A stretch of DNA of 51,173 bases from Treponema sp. (lineage in GTDB: Bacteria; Spirochaetota; Spirochaetia; Treponematales; Treponemataceae): assembly GCA_016294035.1 (NCBI GenBank), contig JAEDCT010000015.1, positions 1-51,173 on the forward strand. Reading direction: 5' to 3'. The notes under the pieces are model-generated. The model was given only the letters and a program-made list of their open reading frames with translations. It made no database searches and was not told where the DNA came from. Made by a program: the position numbers and the translations under genes. Below are positions 30,816 through 38,667 of this stretch, in pieces (position 1 is the stretch's first letter; every line of letters starts with the position of its first letter).

Positions 30816-31736
30816 ATGGATGTTAGCATTGTAATCGTAAACTATAACACAAGGGATTTGCTCAGGAACTGTCTTAATTCAATTTATGAAAAAACAAAGT
30901 CAGTGAATTTTGAAGTTATTGTCAGCGATAACGGATCTGTTGACGGCAGTGTTGAAATGATCAGGTCTGAATTTCCTCAGGTTATGGTTATTGAAAACAA
31001 TGCAAATCTTGGATTCGGAACAGCCAATAACCGGGGAACAAGAAGGGCTTGCGGAAAATATATTTTCTTTTTGAACAGTGACACGATTTTGCTGAACAAT
31101 GCCGTAAAGCTCTTTTTTGATTACTGGGAATCCAGCAGTGACAGGGAAAATATTGGTGCCATGGGAGCAAACCTTCTGGATAAAAATGGAAACATATCTC
31201 ATTCCGGTGAAAATTTTCCTTCACTAAATACTGCAATTAAGGATACATTTCTTCGTGTTATTTCATGTGCTGTAAGAACTTTTCTTTATTTCGTTTTTCG
31301 AAAACCAATTGCCCGGATTCCTGATCAGAATGAGTCCCGGCTTCCACACTATGGAGAAATTGATCAGGTTGTGGGAGCTGACTTGTTTATGCTTAACAAT
31401 GAAGATGCATTGTTCGATGAGAATATTTTTTTGTACTGTGAAGAAACTGAACTGGAATACAGGTTGTACAAAAAGAACAAGAAACGCCTTCTGATTGACG
31501 GACCTCAGATTGTTCATCTTGAAGGGGCGTCAACAAAAAAACAGCTTGATAAGGTCAGGTATTTCAAGTCTTTTTCAGTAATCAATTTCAATCTGAATCG
31601 CGTATATTTTTTCAAGAAGCATTTTAAAAGTCCATTCAGGGTGTTTGTTCTGAAACTTTGTCTTTTCATGCTCTGGATGAATCCTTTGATTTTTGGCGAG
31701 ACAAAAAAATACTTCGGAAAACTTTTTAAAATATAG
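30816..31736 (+). CDS. Family 2 glycosyltransferase, WbbL/rhamnosyltransferase-like
   Basis: A 306-residue enzyme. MDVSIVIVNYNTRDLLRNCLNSIY, ENNANLGFGTANNRGTRRACG and YIFFLNSDTILLNNAV are the fingerprint of the WbbL-type GT2 group, many of which transfer rhamnose from dTDP-rhamnose. GADLFMLNNEDALFDENIFLYCEETEL is the usual acceptor-side motif (G.D.F....E..DE.F..Y.ED.DL). The C-terminal segment has a hydrophobic patch that may touch the membrane. It is last in the polysaccharide block; the recQ gene ends 4 bases away on the other strand. The sugar is a guess. Confidence 0.88.
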   Translation: MDVSIVIVNYNTRDLLRNCLNSIYEKTKSVNFEVIVSDNGSVDGSVEMIRSEFPQVMVIENNANLGFGTANNRGTRRACGKYIFFLNSDTILLNNAVKLFFDYWESSSDRENIGAMGANLLDKNGNISHSGENFPSLNTAIKDTFLRVISCAVRTFLYFVFRKPIARIPDQNESRLPHYGEIDQVVGADLFMLNNEDALFDENIFLYCEETELEYRLYKKNKKRLLIDGPQIVHLEGASTKKQLDKVRYFKSFSVINFNLNRVYFFKKHFKSPFRVFVLKLCLFMLWMNPLIFGETKKYFGKLFKI

Positions 31737-31740
31737 AACT

Positions 31741-33351
31741 CTACTGGCAGTTCTTTATTATACGAAGAATGTAATATCCGAATTTTTCTGCCTTCATTTC
31801 ACCGATTCCATTGCATGCAAGAAGTTCTGTCGTGGATTTTGGTTTTTTGCATGCTATATCGTAGAGCGTCCTGTCGCCGAAAATAACGTATGGTGGAACT
31901 CCCAGTTCATCTGCGGCTTTTCTTCTCCAGTTTTTTAGATTGTCCACAAGTATTCTGTCGCCGGGATTTTCAACTTCAAATTTTCTGGTACCTGAATTTT
32001 TTGGAAAATGACGGAACTCTACTTTTGACTTTTCGGATTTTGCCTGGCATATATCACAGCATCTGTATTCACCCGGAGAATTCTGAGTGATGGGAGTAAA
32101 TCTTTCACCAAAATATGAAAGAAGCTTTTCCCGCCGGCAAGAAGTTGTCTGGCAGAAAATCAGCATGTCATGCAAAAGCTTTTCCTGCTTGCTTGAATCT
32201 TCCATGTCCCTGAACAAAAATCTGATTCTGTTTGCATCTTGACCAGAGAAGAGAAGTGTTGCAGTGCTTGGCATTCCGTCTCGGCCAGCCCGGCCTATTT
32301 CCTGATAGTACTGTTCAATTGATTTTGGTATGTCAGAATGAATTACAAATCTTACATCTGGTTTGTTAATTCCCATTCCAAATGCAACTGTTGCAACAAT
32401 GATTCGTACCTTGTCCTGAATAAATTTTTTCTGGTTGTTTTTTCTTTCTTCGTCACTTAGTCCGGCATGATAAGGCAGTGCGCTGATTCTTTGCCCTTTC
32501 AAAAATGTGTATACTTCATCAACTTTTTTTCGTGAAAGACAGTAAATGATTCCGCTTTCGTCCGGGTGACTTTGAATAAGTCCTGAAATCTGTGAAAGGT
32601 AGTCAGATTCTTTTTTTACAACCTGAATGAAAATATTTTCCCTGTTGAAGCTTGCAGTCAGTATCTCAGGATTTTCCATGTGTAAGTTTTTTGCTATGTC
32701 TTTTTTTACAATGGATGTGGCTGTTGCTGTGAGTGCAAGACAAACTGCCTTGGGAAACTGTTTTCTGATTCGTGAGAGTTCAAGATAGTCTGGCCTGAAG
32801 TCATGGCCCCATTCACTAATGCAGTGTGCCTCGTCAATGGTTATACAGTTTATTTCAATATTATCGGAATGGAGCAGATTTTGCATTTGCTGTGTGTTCA
32901 ATCTTTCCGGAGAGACGTAAAGGAGCTTAAGCTTTCCCGAATGGATTTTTTTTATGACAGATATAAATGAATCCCGGTCAAGTGATGAGTTTAGATACGC
33001 TGCTTCAACTCCATAGTTTTCCAGCTGGGATACCTGGTCCTGCATTAAGGCTATGAGGGGTGATACAACGATTGTCATTCCCGGCATGAGCAGTGCAGGA
33101 ATCTGGTAGCACAGTGATTTGCCTCCGCCGGTGGGCATTACGGCCAGGGTATCCCGACCCATGAGAACATTGTCTATTATTTCCTTTTGAAGTGGCCTGA
33201 ATGATGAATAACCGAAAACTGATTTGAGAATTTTTTCTGGTGTGGTTTTTAGATGAGTCAGTTTCAATGGTTCCTCCTGAAATAGTAGCCCGAGGCTTTC
33301 CGTGGTTTTCCTGACGGCCTCAAGTAAAAGAGTATATTGTATTTCATCCAA
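31741..33351 (-). CDS. recQ: ATP-dependent DNA helicase RecQ
   Basis: A 536-residue 3'-5' helicase of the SF2 class used in recombination and replication-fork repair. Motif 0/I: FRPLQKEIIDNVL and VMPTGGGKSLCYQIP; motif II DEAHCISEWGHDFRPDY (with the aromatic-rich loop), motif III LALTATAT, motif V VATVAFGMGINKPDVR and motif VI YYQEIGRAGRDG. A zinc module has Cys in CRREKLLSYFGE and CCDIC, and the C-terminal HRDC-like region follows. The N-terminal ~45 residues before the helicase core are extra. The start is TTG at 33351, seven bases after a perfect GGAGG; the upstream frame would run through that site. Confidence 0.95.
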   Translation of the reverse strand: MDEIQYTLLLEAVRKTTESLGLLFQEEPLKLTHLKTTPEKILKSVFGYSSFRPLQKEIIDNVLMGRDTLAVMPTGGGKSLCYQIPALLMPGMTIVVSPLIALMQDQVSQLENYGVEAAYLNSSLDRDSFISVIKKIHSGKLKLLYVSPERLNTQQMQNLLHSDNIEINCITIDEAHCISEWGHDFRPDYLELSRIRKQFPKAVCLALTATATSIVKKDIAKNLHMENPEILTASFNRENIFIQVVKKESDYLSQISGLIQSHPDESGIIYCLSRKKVDEVYTFLKGQRISALPYHAGLSDEERKNNQKKFIQDKVRIIVATVAFGMGINKPDVRFVIHSDIPKSIEQYYQEIGRAGRDGMPSTATLLFSGQDANRIRFLFRDMEDSSKQEKLLHDMLIFCQTTSCRREKLLSYFGERFTPITQNSPGEYRCCDICQAKSEKSKVEFRHFPKNSGTRKFEVENPGDRILVDNLKNWRRKAADELGVPPYVIFGDRTLYDIACKKPKSTTELLACNGIGEMKAEKFGYYILRIIKNCQ

Positions 33352-33382
33352 AAATAAACCTCCAAAAAACAATCACTCCCTA

Positions 33383-33411
33383 TTGATTAATTTGCTTTAT
33401 ATTGCTATAGT
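33383..33411 (+). promoter_or_regulatory. tRNA-Leu promoter
   Basis: TTGATT (33383-33388) and TATAGT (33406-33411) with 17 bp between them, 10 bases before the tRNA 5' end. Confidence 0.75.
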
Positions 33412-33421
33412 TCCTTTACAT

Positions 33422-33504
33422 GCCGGCTTGGTGAAATGGTAGACACGACAGACTCAAAATCTGTTGCGCGCAAGCGTGTCTGAGTTCAAGTCTCAGAGCC
33501 GGTA
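33422..33504 (+). tRNA. tRNA-Leu (anticodon CAA)
   Basis: A class II tRNA. The acceptor GCCGGCT pairs with AGCCGGT, the D arm includes GGTGAAATGGTAGACAC, the anticodon stem ACAGA/TCTGT closes the loop CTCAAAA (anticodon CAA, reads UUG), the long variable arm is TGCGCGCAAGCGTGT, and the T arm is CTGAG-TTCAAGT-CTCAG. The discriminator is A and CCA is not encoded. It lies alone between recQ and yifB, with its own promoter and terminator. Confidence 0.97.
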
Positions 33505-33507
33505 CTA

Positions 33508-33541
33508 ACTGATGTCTTTATTGAGACATCAGTTTTTTTTT
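33508..33541 (+). terminator. Terminator of tRNA-Leu
   Basis: ACTGATGTCT-TTATTG-AGACATCAGT, a perfect 10-bp stem, followed by nine Ts. Confidence 0.9.
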
Positions 33542-33543
33542 GC

Positions 33544-35094
33544 CTACTTGAACATTTCCATTGCTCCTGTGTTTTTTCTGAAACTTACGGCTTCTTTCAT
33601 TGAATCCAGATCAAGAATTTCCATGCCTTTCATGTCAGATATGGTCCTGCAGACTTTTATGCAGGAAGTACATCCCCTGGGTGAAAGTTCATTTCTCTCT
33701 GCCTCGTGGTTCAGATATTCCCTGGCTTCATCAGTCATTTTACAGTAAACATTGATTTCTGAAGGCATGAGCTTTGCATTGCTTTTTTCCTGCCGTTGTC
33801 TTTGTATTTTTATGGCTCTTGCAATTTCTTTTCTGAGTTCGTCCGTTGATCTTGAAATTTTTTCTTCCTCTCCCAGTTTGAGACTGTGTGTTTCAACCTG
33901 TACCCTCAAGTCAATTCTGTCCAGGAGCGGGCCTGAGAATTTTTTCCAGTACATTTCCACCGCTCGTGCTGAACAAAGACAGACTTTTTCTGATGAGCCA
34001 TAGTTTCCGCATGGACATGGATTTGTTGAGAGCAGAAGTTGAAAGTCAGCTGGAAATATGGTTGTCCTTCCTGCGCGGCTGAGAGTTATGGTTGAGCATT
34101 CAAGTGGAACTCTAAGCATTTGCAGAACAGATGTCCTGAACTCTGATGCTTCATCCAGGAACAATGTTCCGTTATGAGACAGGCTTACTTCTCCCGGAAG
34201 GCAATGTGGACCTCCGCCACAAATTCCTTCTACGGTTGCGGTCTGGTGCGGCATTCTGAAGGGTCTTTTTTGTATGAGGCTTTTTCCCGGTGGAATGAGT
34301 CCTGCGATGGAATGAATTCTTGTGACTGTTTGCGCCTGTTCGACTGTAAGTAGTGGAAGAAGTGATGGAAACTTCTGAAGTGAAAGAGTCTTTCCGCAGC
34401 CGGGAGGTCCAAATGCCAGAAGATTGTGGCCGCCTGCAGCAGCTATCTGAAGAGCCCGAACCAGTCTGCCCTGATTTTTTACGTCCTTGAAGTCAAATCC
34501 GCTTTCAACTTTAGGAAAGTTAATGCTGTCTATGACAACGGCATCCATCTTGTTTTCGTCATGTTCAACATCATTGTCCGGACTGAAAAATACTTCACCT
34601 GTGGACAGGGCATTGAATGCTTCAATGAGTGTGTCTGCGCCAAATACTTTCATTCCGATTACAGAACCAGCTTCGTTTTTGTTTTCTTTTGGAACAATGC
34701 AGTAATTGATTCCATGAGAATGTGCTGTTGAAACGGCTGCATGAATGCTTCTCACGGGCCTGACTTTTCCGTTTAGTTCCAGTTCTCCCATAATCAGAAT
34801 ACTGTCCTGGCCTTGGACTGAATTCTTTTCGCATAATACTGCAAGGGCAACTGCAAGATCAAATCCCGCACCTTCTTTTTTTATGTCAGCTGGTGACAGG
34901 CTTATTAGAACACGCTCGCATGGAAACTCAAGACCGGAATTTATGATGGCACTTTTCATTCGTTCCCTGGATTCCCTGACTGCACTGTCTGCAAGTCCAA
35001 TAATGTCTGTTGCTGGAATTCCTCTTCTCAAGTCTACTTCAATGGATACAAGAGATCCTTCGTAACCAAAGGGAGAAAAACAATATACTTTCAT
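33544..35094 (-). CDS. comM: YifB/ComM family AAA+ ATPase (Mg chelatase-like)
   Basis: A 516-residue protein of the ComM family, a hexameric helicase that promotes branch migration during integration of transformed DNA where studied. The N-terminal domain (VSIEVDLRRGIPATDIIGLADSAVRESRERMKSA) and KVRPVRSIHAAV are diagnostic. Walker A is FGPPGCGKTLSLQ, Walker B LFLDEASEF, and a C4-type zinc cluster is in LSTNPCPCGNYGSSEKVCLCS. The start at 35094 follows GAGGTG. It is divergent from earP with 88 bases between. Confidence 0.95.
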   Translation of the reverse strand: MKVYCFSPFGYEGSLVSIEVDLRRGIPATDIIGLADSAVRESRERMKSAIINSGLEFPCERVLISLSPADIKKEGAGFDLAVALAVLCEKNSVQGQDSILIMGELELNGKVRPVRSIHAAVSTAHSHGINYCIVPKENKNEAGSVIGMKVFGADTLIEAFNALSTGEVFFSPDNDVEHDENKMDAVVIDSINFPKVESGFDFKDVKNQGRLVRALQIAAAGGHNLLAFGPPGCGKTLSLQKFPSLLPLLTVEQAQTVTRIHSIAGLIPPGKSLIQKRPFRMPHQTATVEGICGGGPHCLPGEVSLSHNGTLFLDEASEFRTSVLQMLRVPLECSTITLSRAGRTTIFPADFQLLLSTNPCPCGNYGSSEKVCLCSARAVEMYWKKFSGPLLDRIDLRVQVETHSLKLGEEEKISRSTDELRKEIARAIKIQRQRQEKSNAKLMPSEINVYCKMTDEAREYLNHEAERNELSPRGCTSCIKVCRTISDMKGMEILDLDSMKEAVSFRKNTGAMEMFK

Positions 35095-35182
35095 TTTACA
35101 CCTCAAGAATTTATATCCGCAGGAAAACACAAAAAAACAAAAATATACGACAAAAAATAAAGTTTCTGATAAAATCCCCTTG

Positions 35183-36403
35183 ATGAAAAAACTTCTGATT
35201 CTTTGCAAGGTTGTTGATAATTTTGGTGACATTGGCGTTGTTTACAGATTGTGTCGTGCCATAAGCGAGCAAAATGATGAATATAAAATCTCTCTTGTTG
35301 TAAGTTGCCTTGATTCATTTTCAAAAATGGCAGATGAAATTGATCCCTCCCTTGAACATCAGGTTTTTCTTGGAATGGATGTTTATGACTGGAATGCATC
35401 TGATCTTTGCAAAAAACAATTTGAGTCAGACGTTCCTGAATATATTCTTGAATGCTTTCAGTGTGGCAGACCAGACTGGCTTGAAGAAATAATTTTTCAT
35501 CCTGATTTCAATAAAGTCGTGAAAATAATCAATGTTGAATATCTTACGGCAGAAAGCTGGGCTGATGAATGTCACCTGCTCAAGTCTGGAACAAGAAGTG
35601 CAAATGTTAAAAAAATGAATTTTTTCCCGGGGTTTACAAATAAAACTGGAGGACTCATTCTTGATGAAAATTTTATTTCCTGCAGGAATGACAGATTCTA
35701 TTCAGTAAAATTAGCAGAAGAAAGTCTCGGAAAATCTTTTATGGATTTTTTTCACCTTGATGATGAAAATCATTTCAACATCCTGCTTTTTTCATATCCC
35801 ATGGATTTTTCTTTTCTTGTGAATGCTTTGAATGGAATGTCATTGAAAAAGAAAGTCAGCGTTTTTGTGGCAAATGGGGCAGGCAAGGAATCCTTCATGA
35901 AAGTTTCATCCCTGCTTGAAAAAAATATTTCTCTTGTGGAACTGCCGTATATTCCGCAGAAAGTCTGGGATGCGCTATTGACTCTGATGGACTTTGCTTT
36001 TGTTCGTGGTGAAGATTCCTTTAGCCGGTCCTGCCTGATCGGGAAATCTTTTGCATGGAATATTTATCCCCAGGATGAAGAATACCATTTTGTTAAGCTT
36101 ATTGCCTTTCTTGAAAGAATGAAGCCTTTTTTCAGTGAATCTTGTTTTTCTCTTATCAGGGAATTTTTTGTTCTCTATAATTTTGATTTGTCCAGAACTT
36201 TGGGTGATGATGCTCTTGATGCTTTGACTGGATTTGATTTTCCGAAATCCAGGGAAGAGCATTTGTCCAGAATGGAAAAACTTTGTCTTGGTATGTTTAA
36301 TGCAAATCCTGATCTTGATTCCATGTTTTTTGATTTTTCTGAGAGTATCCTTCAAAACGGAAATCTGGCAGTGAATCTTCTTGATTTTATGAAGACATAT
36401 TGA
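35183..36403 (+). CDS. earP: EF-P arginine rhamnosyltransferase
   Basis: A 406-residue GT-B enzyme of the EarP family (DUF2331) that attaches rhamnose from dTDP-L-rhamnose to a conserved Arg of elongation factor P, relieving ribosome stalling at polyproline. Family marks: ILCKVVDNFGDIGVVYRLCRAI with the catalytic Asp pair D12/D16; NVEYLTAESWADECHLL; KKMNFFPGFTNKTGGLI; the C-terminal FAFVRGEDSFSRSCLIGKSFAWNIYPQDEEYHFVKLIAFL with the substrate Glu. The efp gene is not in the window. The ATG at 35183 has no Shine-Dalgarno sequence; TAAAAT ends seven bases before it, so the mRNA may be leaderless. Confidence 0.93.
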   Translation: MKKLLILCKVVDNFGDIGVVYRLCRAISEQNDEYKISLVVSCLDSFSKMADEIDPSLEHQVFLGMDVYDWNASDLCKKQFESDVPEYILECFQCGRPDWLEEIIFHPDFNKVVKIINVEYLTAESWADECHLLKSGTRSANVKKMNFFPGFTNKTGGLILDENFISCRNDRFYSVKLAEESLGKSFMDFFHLDDENHFNILLFSYPMDFSFLVNALNGMSLKKKVSVFVANGAGKESFMKVSSLLEKNISLVELPYIPQKVWDALLTLMDFAFVRGEDSFSRSCLIGKSFAWNIYPQDEEYHFVKLIAFLERMKPFFSESCFSLIREFFVLYNFDLSRTLGDDALDALTGFDFPKSREEHLSRMEKLCLGMFNANPDLDSMFFDFSESILQNGNLAVNLLDFMKTY

Positions 36404-36429
36404 TTCTTTGTTATATGGACTTCAAAAAA

Positions 36430-36459
36430 TTGCATTTTTATAATCTTCCATGATATACT
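36430..36459 (+). promoter_or_regulatory. ilvD promoter
   Basis: TTGCAT (36430-36435) and an extended -10 TGATATACT (TATACT 36454-36459) with 18 bp between. The leader is about 40 bases with GAGGT before the start. Confidence 0.55.
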
Positions 36460-36505
36460 TGGTTTTTAGAATAAATTTTCCTAAAAATTTTTTGAGGTAT
36501 AGAAT

Positions 36506-38197
36506 ATGGCAAAGAAATCAGACAACGCATGCAAGGGTGTAGCACGCGCTCCACATCGTTCACTTTATTACGCATCAGGTTACACTGATGAAGAACTTGA
36601 CCAGCCAATGGTTGGTATTATCTGTGCAAAGAATGAACTTATTCCAGGTCACATTGAGCTTGACCGCATTGCTGAAGCTGTAAAGGCTGGCGTTCGCATG
36701 GCCGGCGGTACTCCAATTGAATTCCCTGCAATCGGTGTTTGTGACGGCATAGCCATGGGCCACGAAGGAATGAAGTATTCCCTTGTAACTCGCGAGCTTA
36801 TTGCTGACTCTGTTGAATGTGTTGCAAAGGCTCATCAGTTTGACGCTCTTGTTATGATTCCTAACTGTGATAAAATCGTTCCAGGTATGCTTATGGCTGC
36901 AGCCCGCCTTGATTTGCCAACTGTTTTTGTTTCTGGTGGTCCGATGATGCCAGGCCATCTTGCTGGTAACGATCCTACAAATCCATATTCTGGAAAAAAT
37001 CTTTCTTTGACTGATATGTTTGAAGCTGTCGGCGGTCTTGCAGTAGGCAAGGTTACTGAAGCTCAGCTTAAGGAAATGGAACATCGCGCTTGCCCGGGTT
37101 GCGGTGCATGTTCAGGTATGTTCACTGCTAACTCAATGAACTGTCTTACAGAAGTTCTGGGGCTTGGTCTTCCAGGTAACGGAACTATTCCTGCTGTAAC
37201 TGGTGAACGCATTGCTTTGGCTAAGCACGCAGGTATGGCTGTAATGAACCTTTACAAGAAGGGAATCACTGCACGCCAGATGATGACTGCAGAAAACTTC
37301 CGCAACGGTCTTGCTGCTGATATGGCTCTTGGCTGTTCAAGTAACACAATGCTTCACCTTCCTGCTATTGCCCACGAAGCTGGAGTTGAGATTGACCTTC
37401 ACGAAGTAAACGAAATTTCTAACAGGACTCCAAACCTTTGTCATCTGGCTCCTGCTGGTCACACTTTTATGTGCGAGCTTGACGATGCCGGTGGTGTTCA
37501 GGCTGTTCTTGCAGAACTTGCAAAGAAAAACCTCATCAACACAAACCTTATTACTGCAACTGGAAAGACAATTGCAGAAAACATTGCAGGTGTTAAGAAC
37601 CGTAATCCGGAAATCCTTCGCCCGATTGAAAATCCATATTCAGACAATGGTGGTATTGCAATCCTTTTCGGAAACCTTGCTCCAAACGGCACTGTTGTAA
37701 AACGTTCTGCCTGTGCAAAAGAACTCATGCTCCACACAGGTCCAGCCCGCGTATTCAACGATGAATCAGAAGCTATGGAAGCTGTTCAGAAGGCTCAGAT
37801 TAAGGCCGGCGACGTTGTAGTTATCCGTTACGAAGGTCCAAAGGGTGGTCCTGGTATGCGAGAAATGCTTGCTGTAACTGCCGCTCTTGCAGGCCAGGGA
37901 CTTGATAAGCAGGTTGCCTTGATTACAGACGGCCGCTTTAGTGGTGCTACTCGCGGTGCTTCTCTTGGTCACTGTTCTCCAGAAGCTGCAGTCGGCGGTC
38001 CAATCGCTCTGGTTGAAGAAGGAGATATGATTACTCTGGATATCAACAATTATAAGATTCACCTTGAAGTAAGCGATGAAGTTCTTGCAGAACGCAAAGC
38101 AAAATGGGTATGCCCAGAACCAAAGGTAAAAACCGGCTACCTTGCCCGCTATGCAAAGTTGGTTAGTTCTGCTGATAAGGGTGCAATACTCCAGTAG
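36506..38197 (+). CDS. ilvD: Dihydroxy-acid dehydratase
   Basis: A 563-residue iron-sulphur enzyme that dehydrates 2,3-dihydroxy-3-methyl acids in valine and isoleucine synthesis. Cluster cysteines: GVCDGIAMGHEGM, MIPNCDKIVPGM, and CPGCGACSGMFTANSMNCL. The C-terminal active-site part has YEGPKGGPGMREML and TDGRFSGATRGASLGHCSPEA. GAGGT is nine bases before the ATG. No other branched-chain amino acid genes are in the window. The gene ends KGAILQ-stop, and this ending is repeated twice downstream. Confidence 0.97.
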   Translation: MAKKSDNACKGVARAPHRSLYYASGYTDEELDQPMVGIICAKNELIPGHIELDRIAEAVKAGVRMAGGTPIEFPAIGVCDGIAMGHEGMKYSLVTRELIADSVECVAKAHQFDALVMIPNCDKIVPGMLMAAARLDLPTVFVSGGPMMPGHLAGNDPTNPYSGKNLSLTDMFEAVGGLAVGKVTEAQLKEMEHRACPGCGACSGMFTANSMNCLTEVLGLGLPGNGTIPAVTGERIALAKHAGMAVMNLYKKGITARQMMTAENFRNGLAADMALGCSSNTMLHLPAIAHEAGVEIDLHEVNEISNRTPNLCHLAPAGHTFMCELDDAGGVQAVLAELAKKNLINTNLITATGKTIAENIAGVKNRNPEILRPIENPYSDNGGIAILFGNLAPNGTVVKRSACAKELMLHTGPARVFNDESEAMEAVQKAQIKAGDVVVIRYEGPKGGPGMREMLAVTAALAGQGLDKQVALITDGRFSGATRGASLGHCSPEAAVGGPIALVEEGDMITLDINNYKIHLEVSDEVLAERKAKWVCPEPKVKTGYLARYAKLVSSADKGAILQ

Positions 38198-38445
38198 ATT
38201 GCTAGCTGAATGATCCCGCGAGTTTTGCTGTTTTTTGTGCCAGCAAAAATGGGAGCTTTTGCGACCAAAGCGAAACTCGTTGAGCAGGCGAAAGCCTGCG
38301 ACCAGACAAGGGAGCTATTCTCGAATAGATATAGGCCGCGAGTTTTGTTGTTTTTTGCGAAAGCAAAAACGCGAGCCTTTTGCGAGTGAAACAAAACTCG
38401 GTAAGCAGGCGGAAGCCTGCGACCAAAGGTGCTATCTTACAGTAG
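38177..38445 (+). repeat. ilvD C-terminal codons in three copies with ~120-bp palindromic units
   Basis: KGAILQ-stop at the gene end (38177-38197) recurs as KGAILE-stop at 38308-38328 and KGAILQ-stop at 38425-38445. Between copies 1 and 3 the five base changes are all silent (aag/aaa, gca/gct, ata/atc, ctc/tta with two). Each downstream copy ends a unit of 131 and 117 bases. The units align along most of their length: CCGCGAGTTTTG, a run of Ts, AGCAAAAA, then AAACTCG and the hairpin GCAGGC-GAAA/GGAA-GCCTGC-GACC. Open frames in the palindromes are by-products of the repeat, and no gene is called. Confidence 0.75.
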
Positions 38446-38484
38446 ATAAAAGTTTTACTTACTAAGCATTAAATTGGCTTAAAG

Positions 38485-38523
38485 GACTTAGTTCTGAAAT
38501 TCACATAGGACTAAGTCTTTTTT
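38485..38523 (+). terminator. Terminator after the ilvD trailer
   Basis: GACTTAGT...ACTAAGTC stem followed by TTTTTTATTTTT, 290 bases after the ilvD stop, so the mRNA would include all three C-terminal copies. The stretch 38524-38592 holds nothing recognisable. Confidence 0.75.
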
Positions 38524-38592
38524 ATTTTTGATCTGCTTCCGGCAATGGGAGTTTCAGAAGAAAAGCGCAGCTGGCTTAACAGATATCTTTAA

Positions 38593-38649
38593 AAAACCGT
38601 ATCTTGATATAAAGCCTGATTTTTGCTTCTGATACAAGATACGGGTTTT
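38593..38649 (-). terminator. Terminator of the second chemoreceptor
   Basis: AAAACCGTATCTTG pairs with CAAGATACGGGTTTT across a 28-base loop; on the minus strand a T-run (GGTTTTTTAAAG) follows. It could act in both directions. Confidence 0.7.
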
Positions 38650-38667
38650 ATATTTTAAAATTCTTTT

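Noticed and set aside
38202..38465. Open frames on both strands through the ilvD trailer
   Set aside because: They repeat the same residues in each palindromic unit and exist on both strands, a by-product of the repeats; no start signals.
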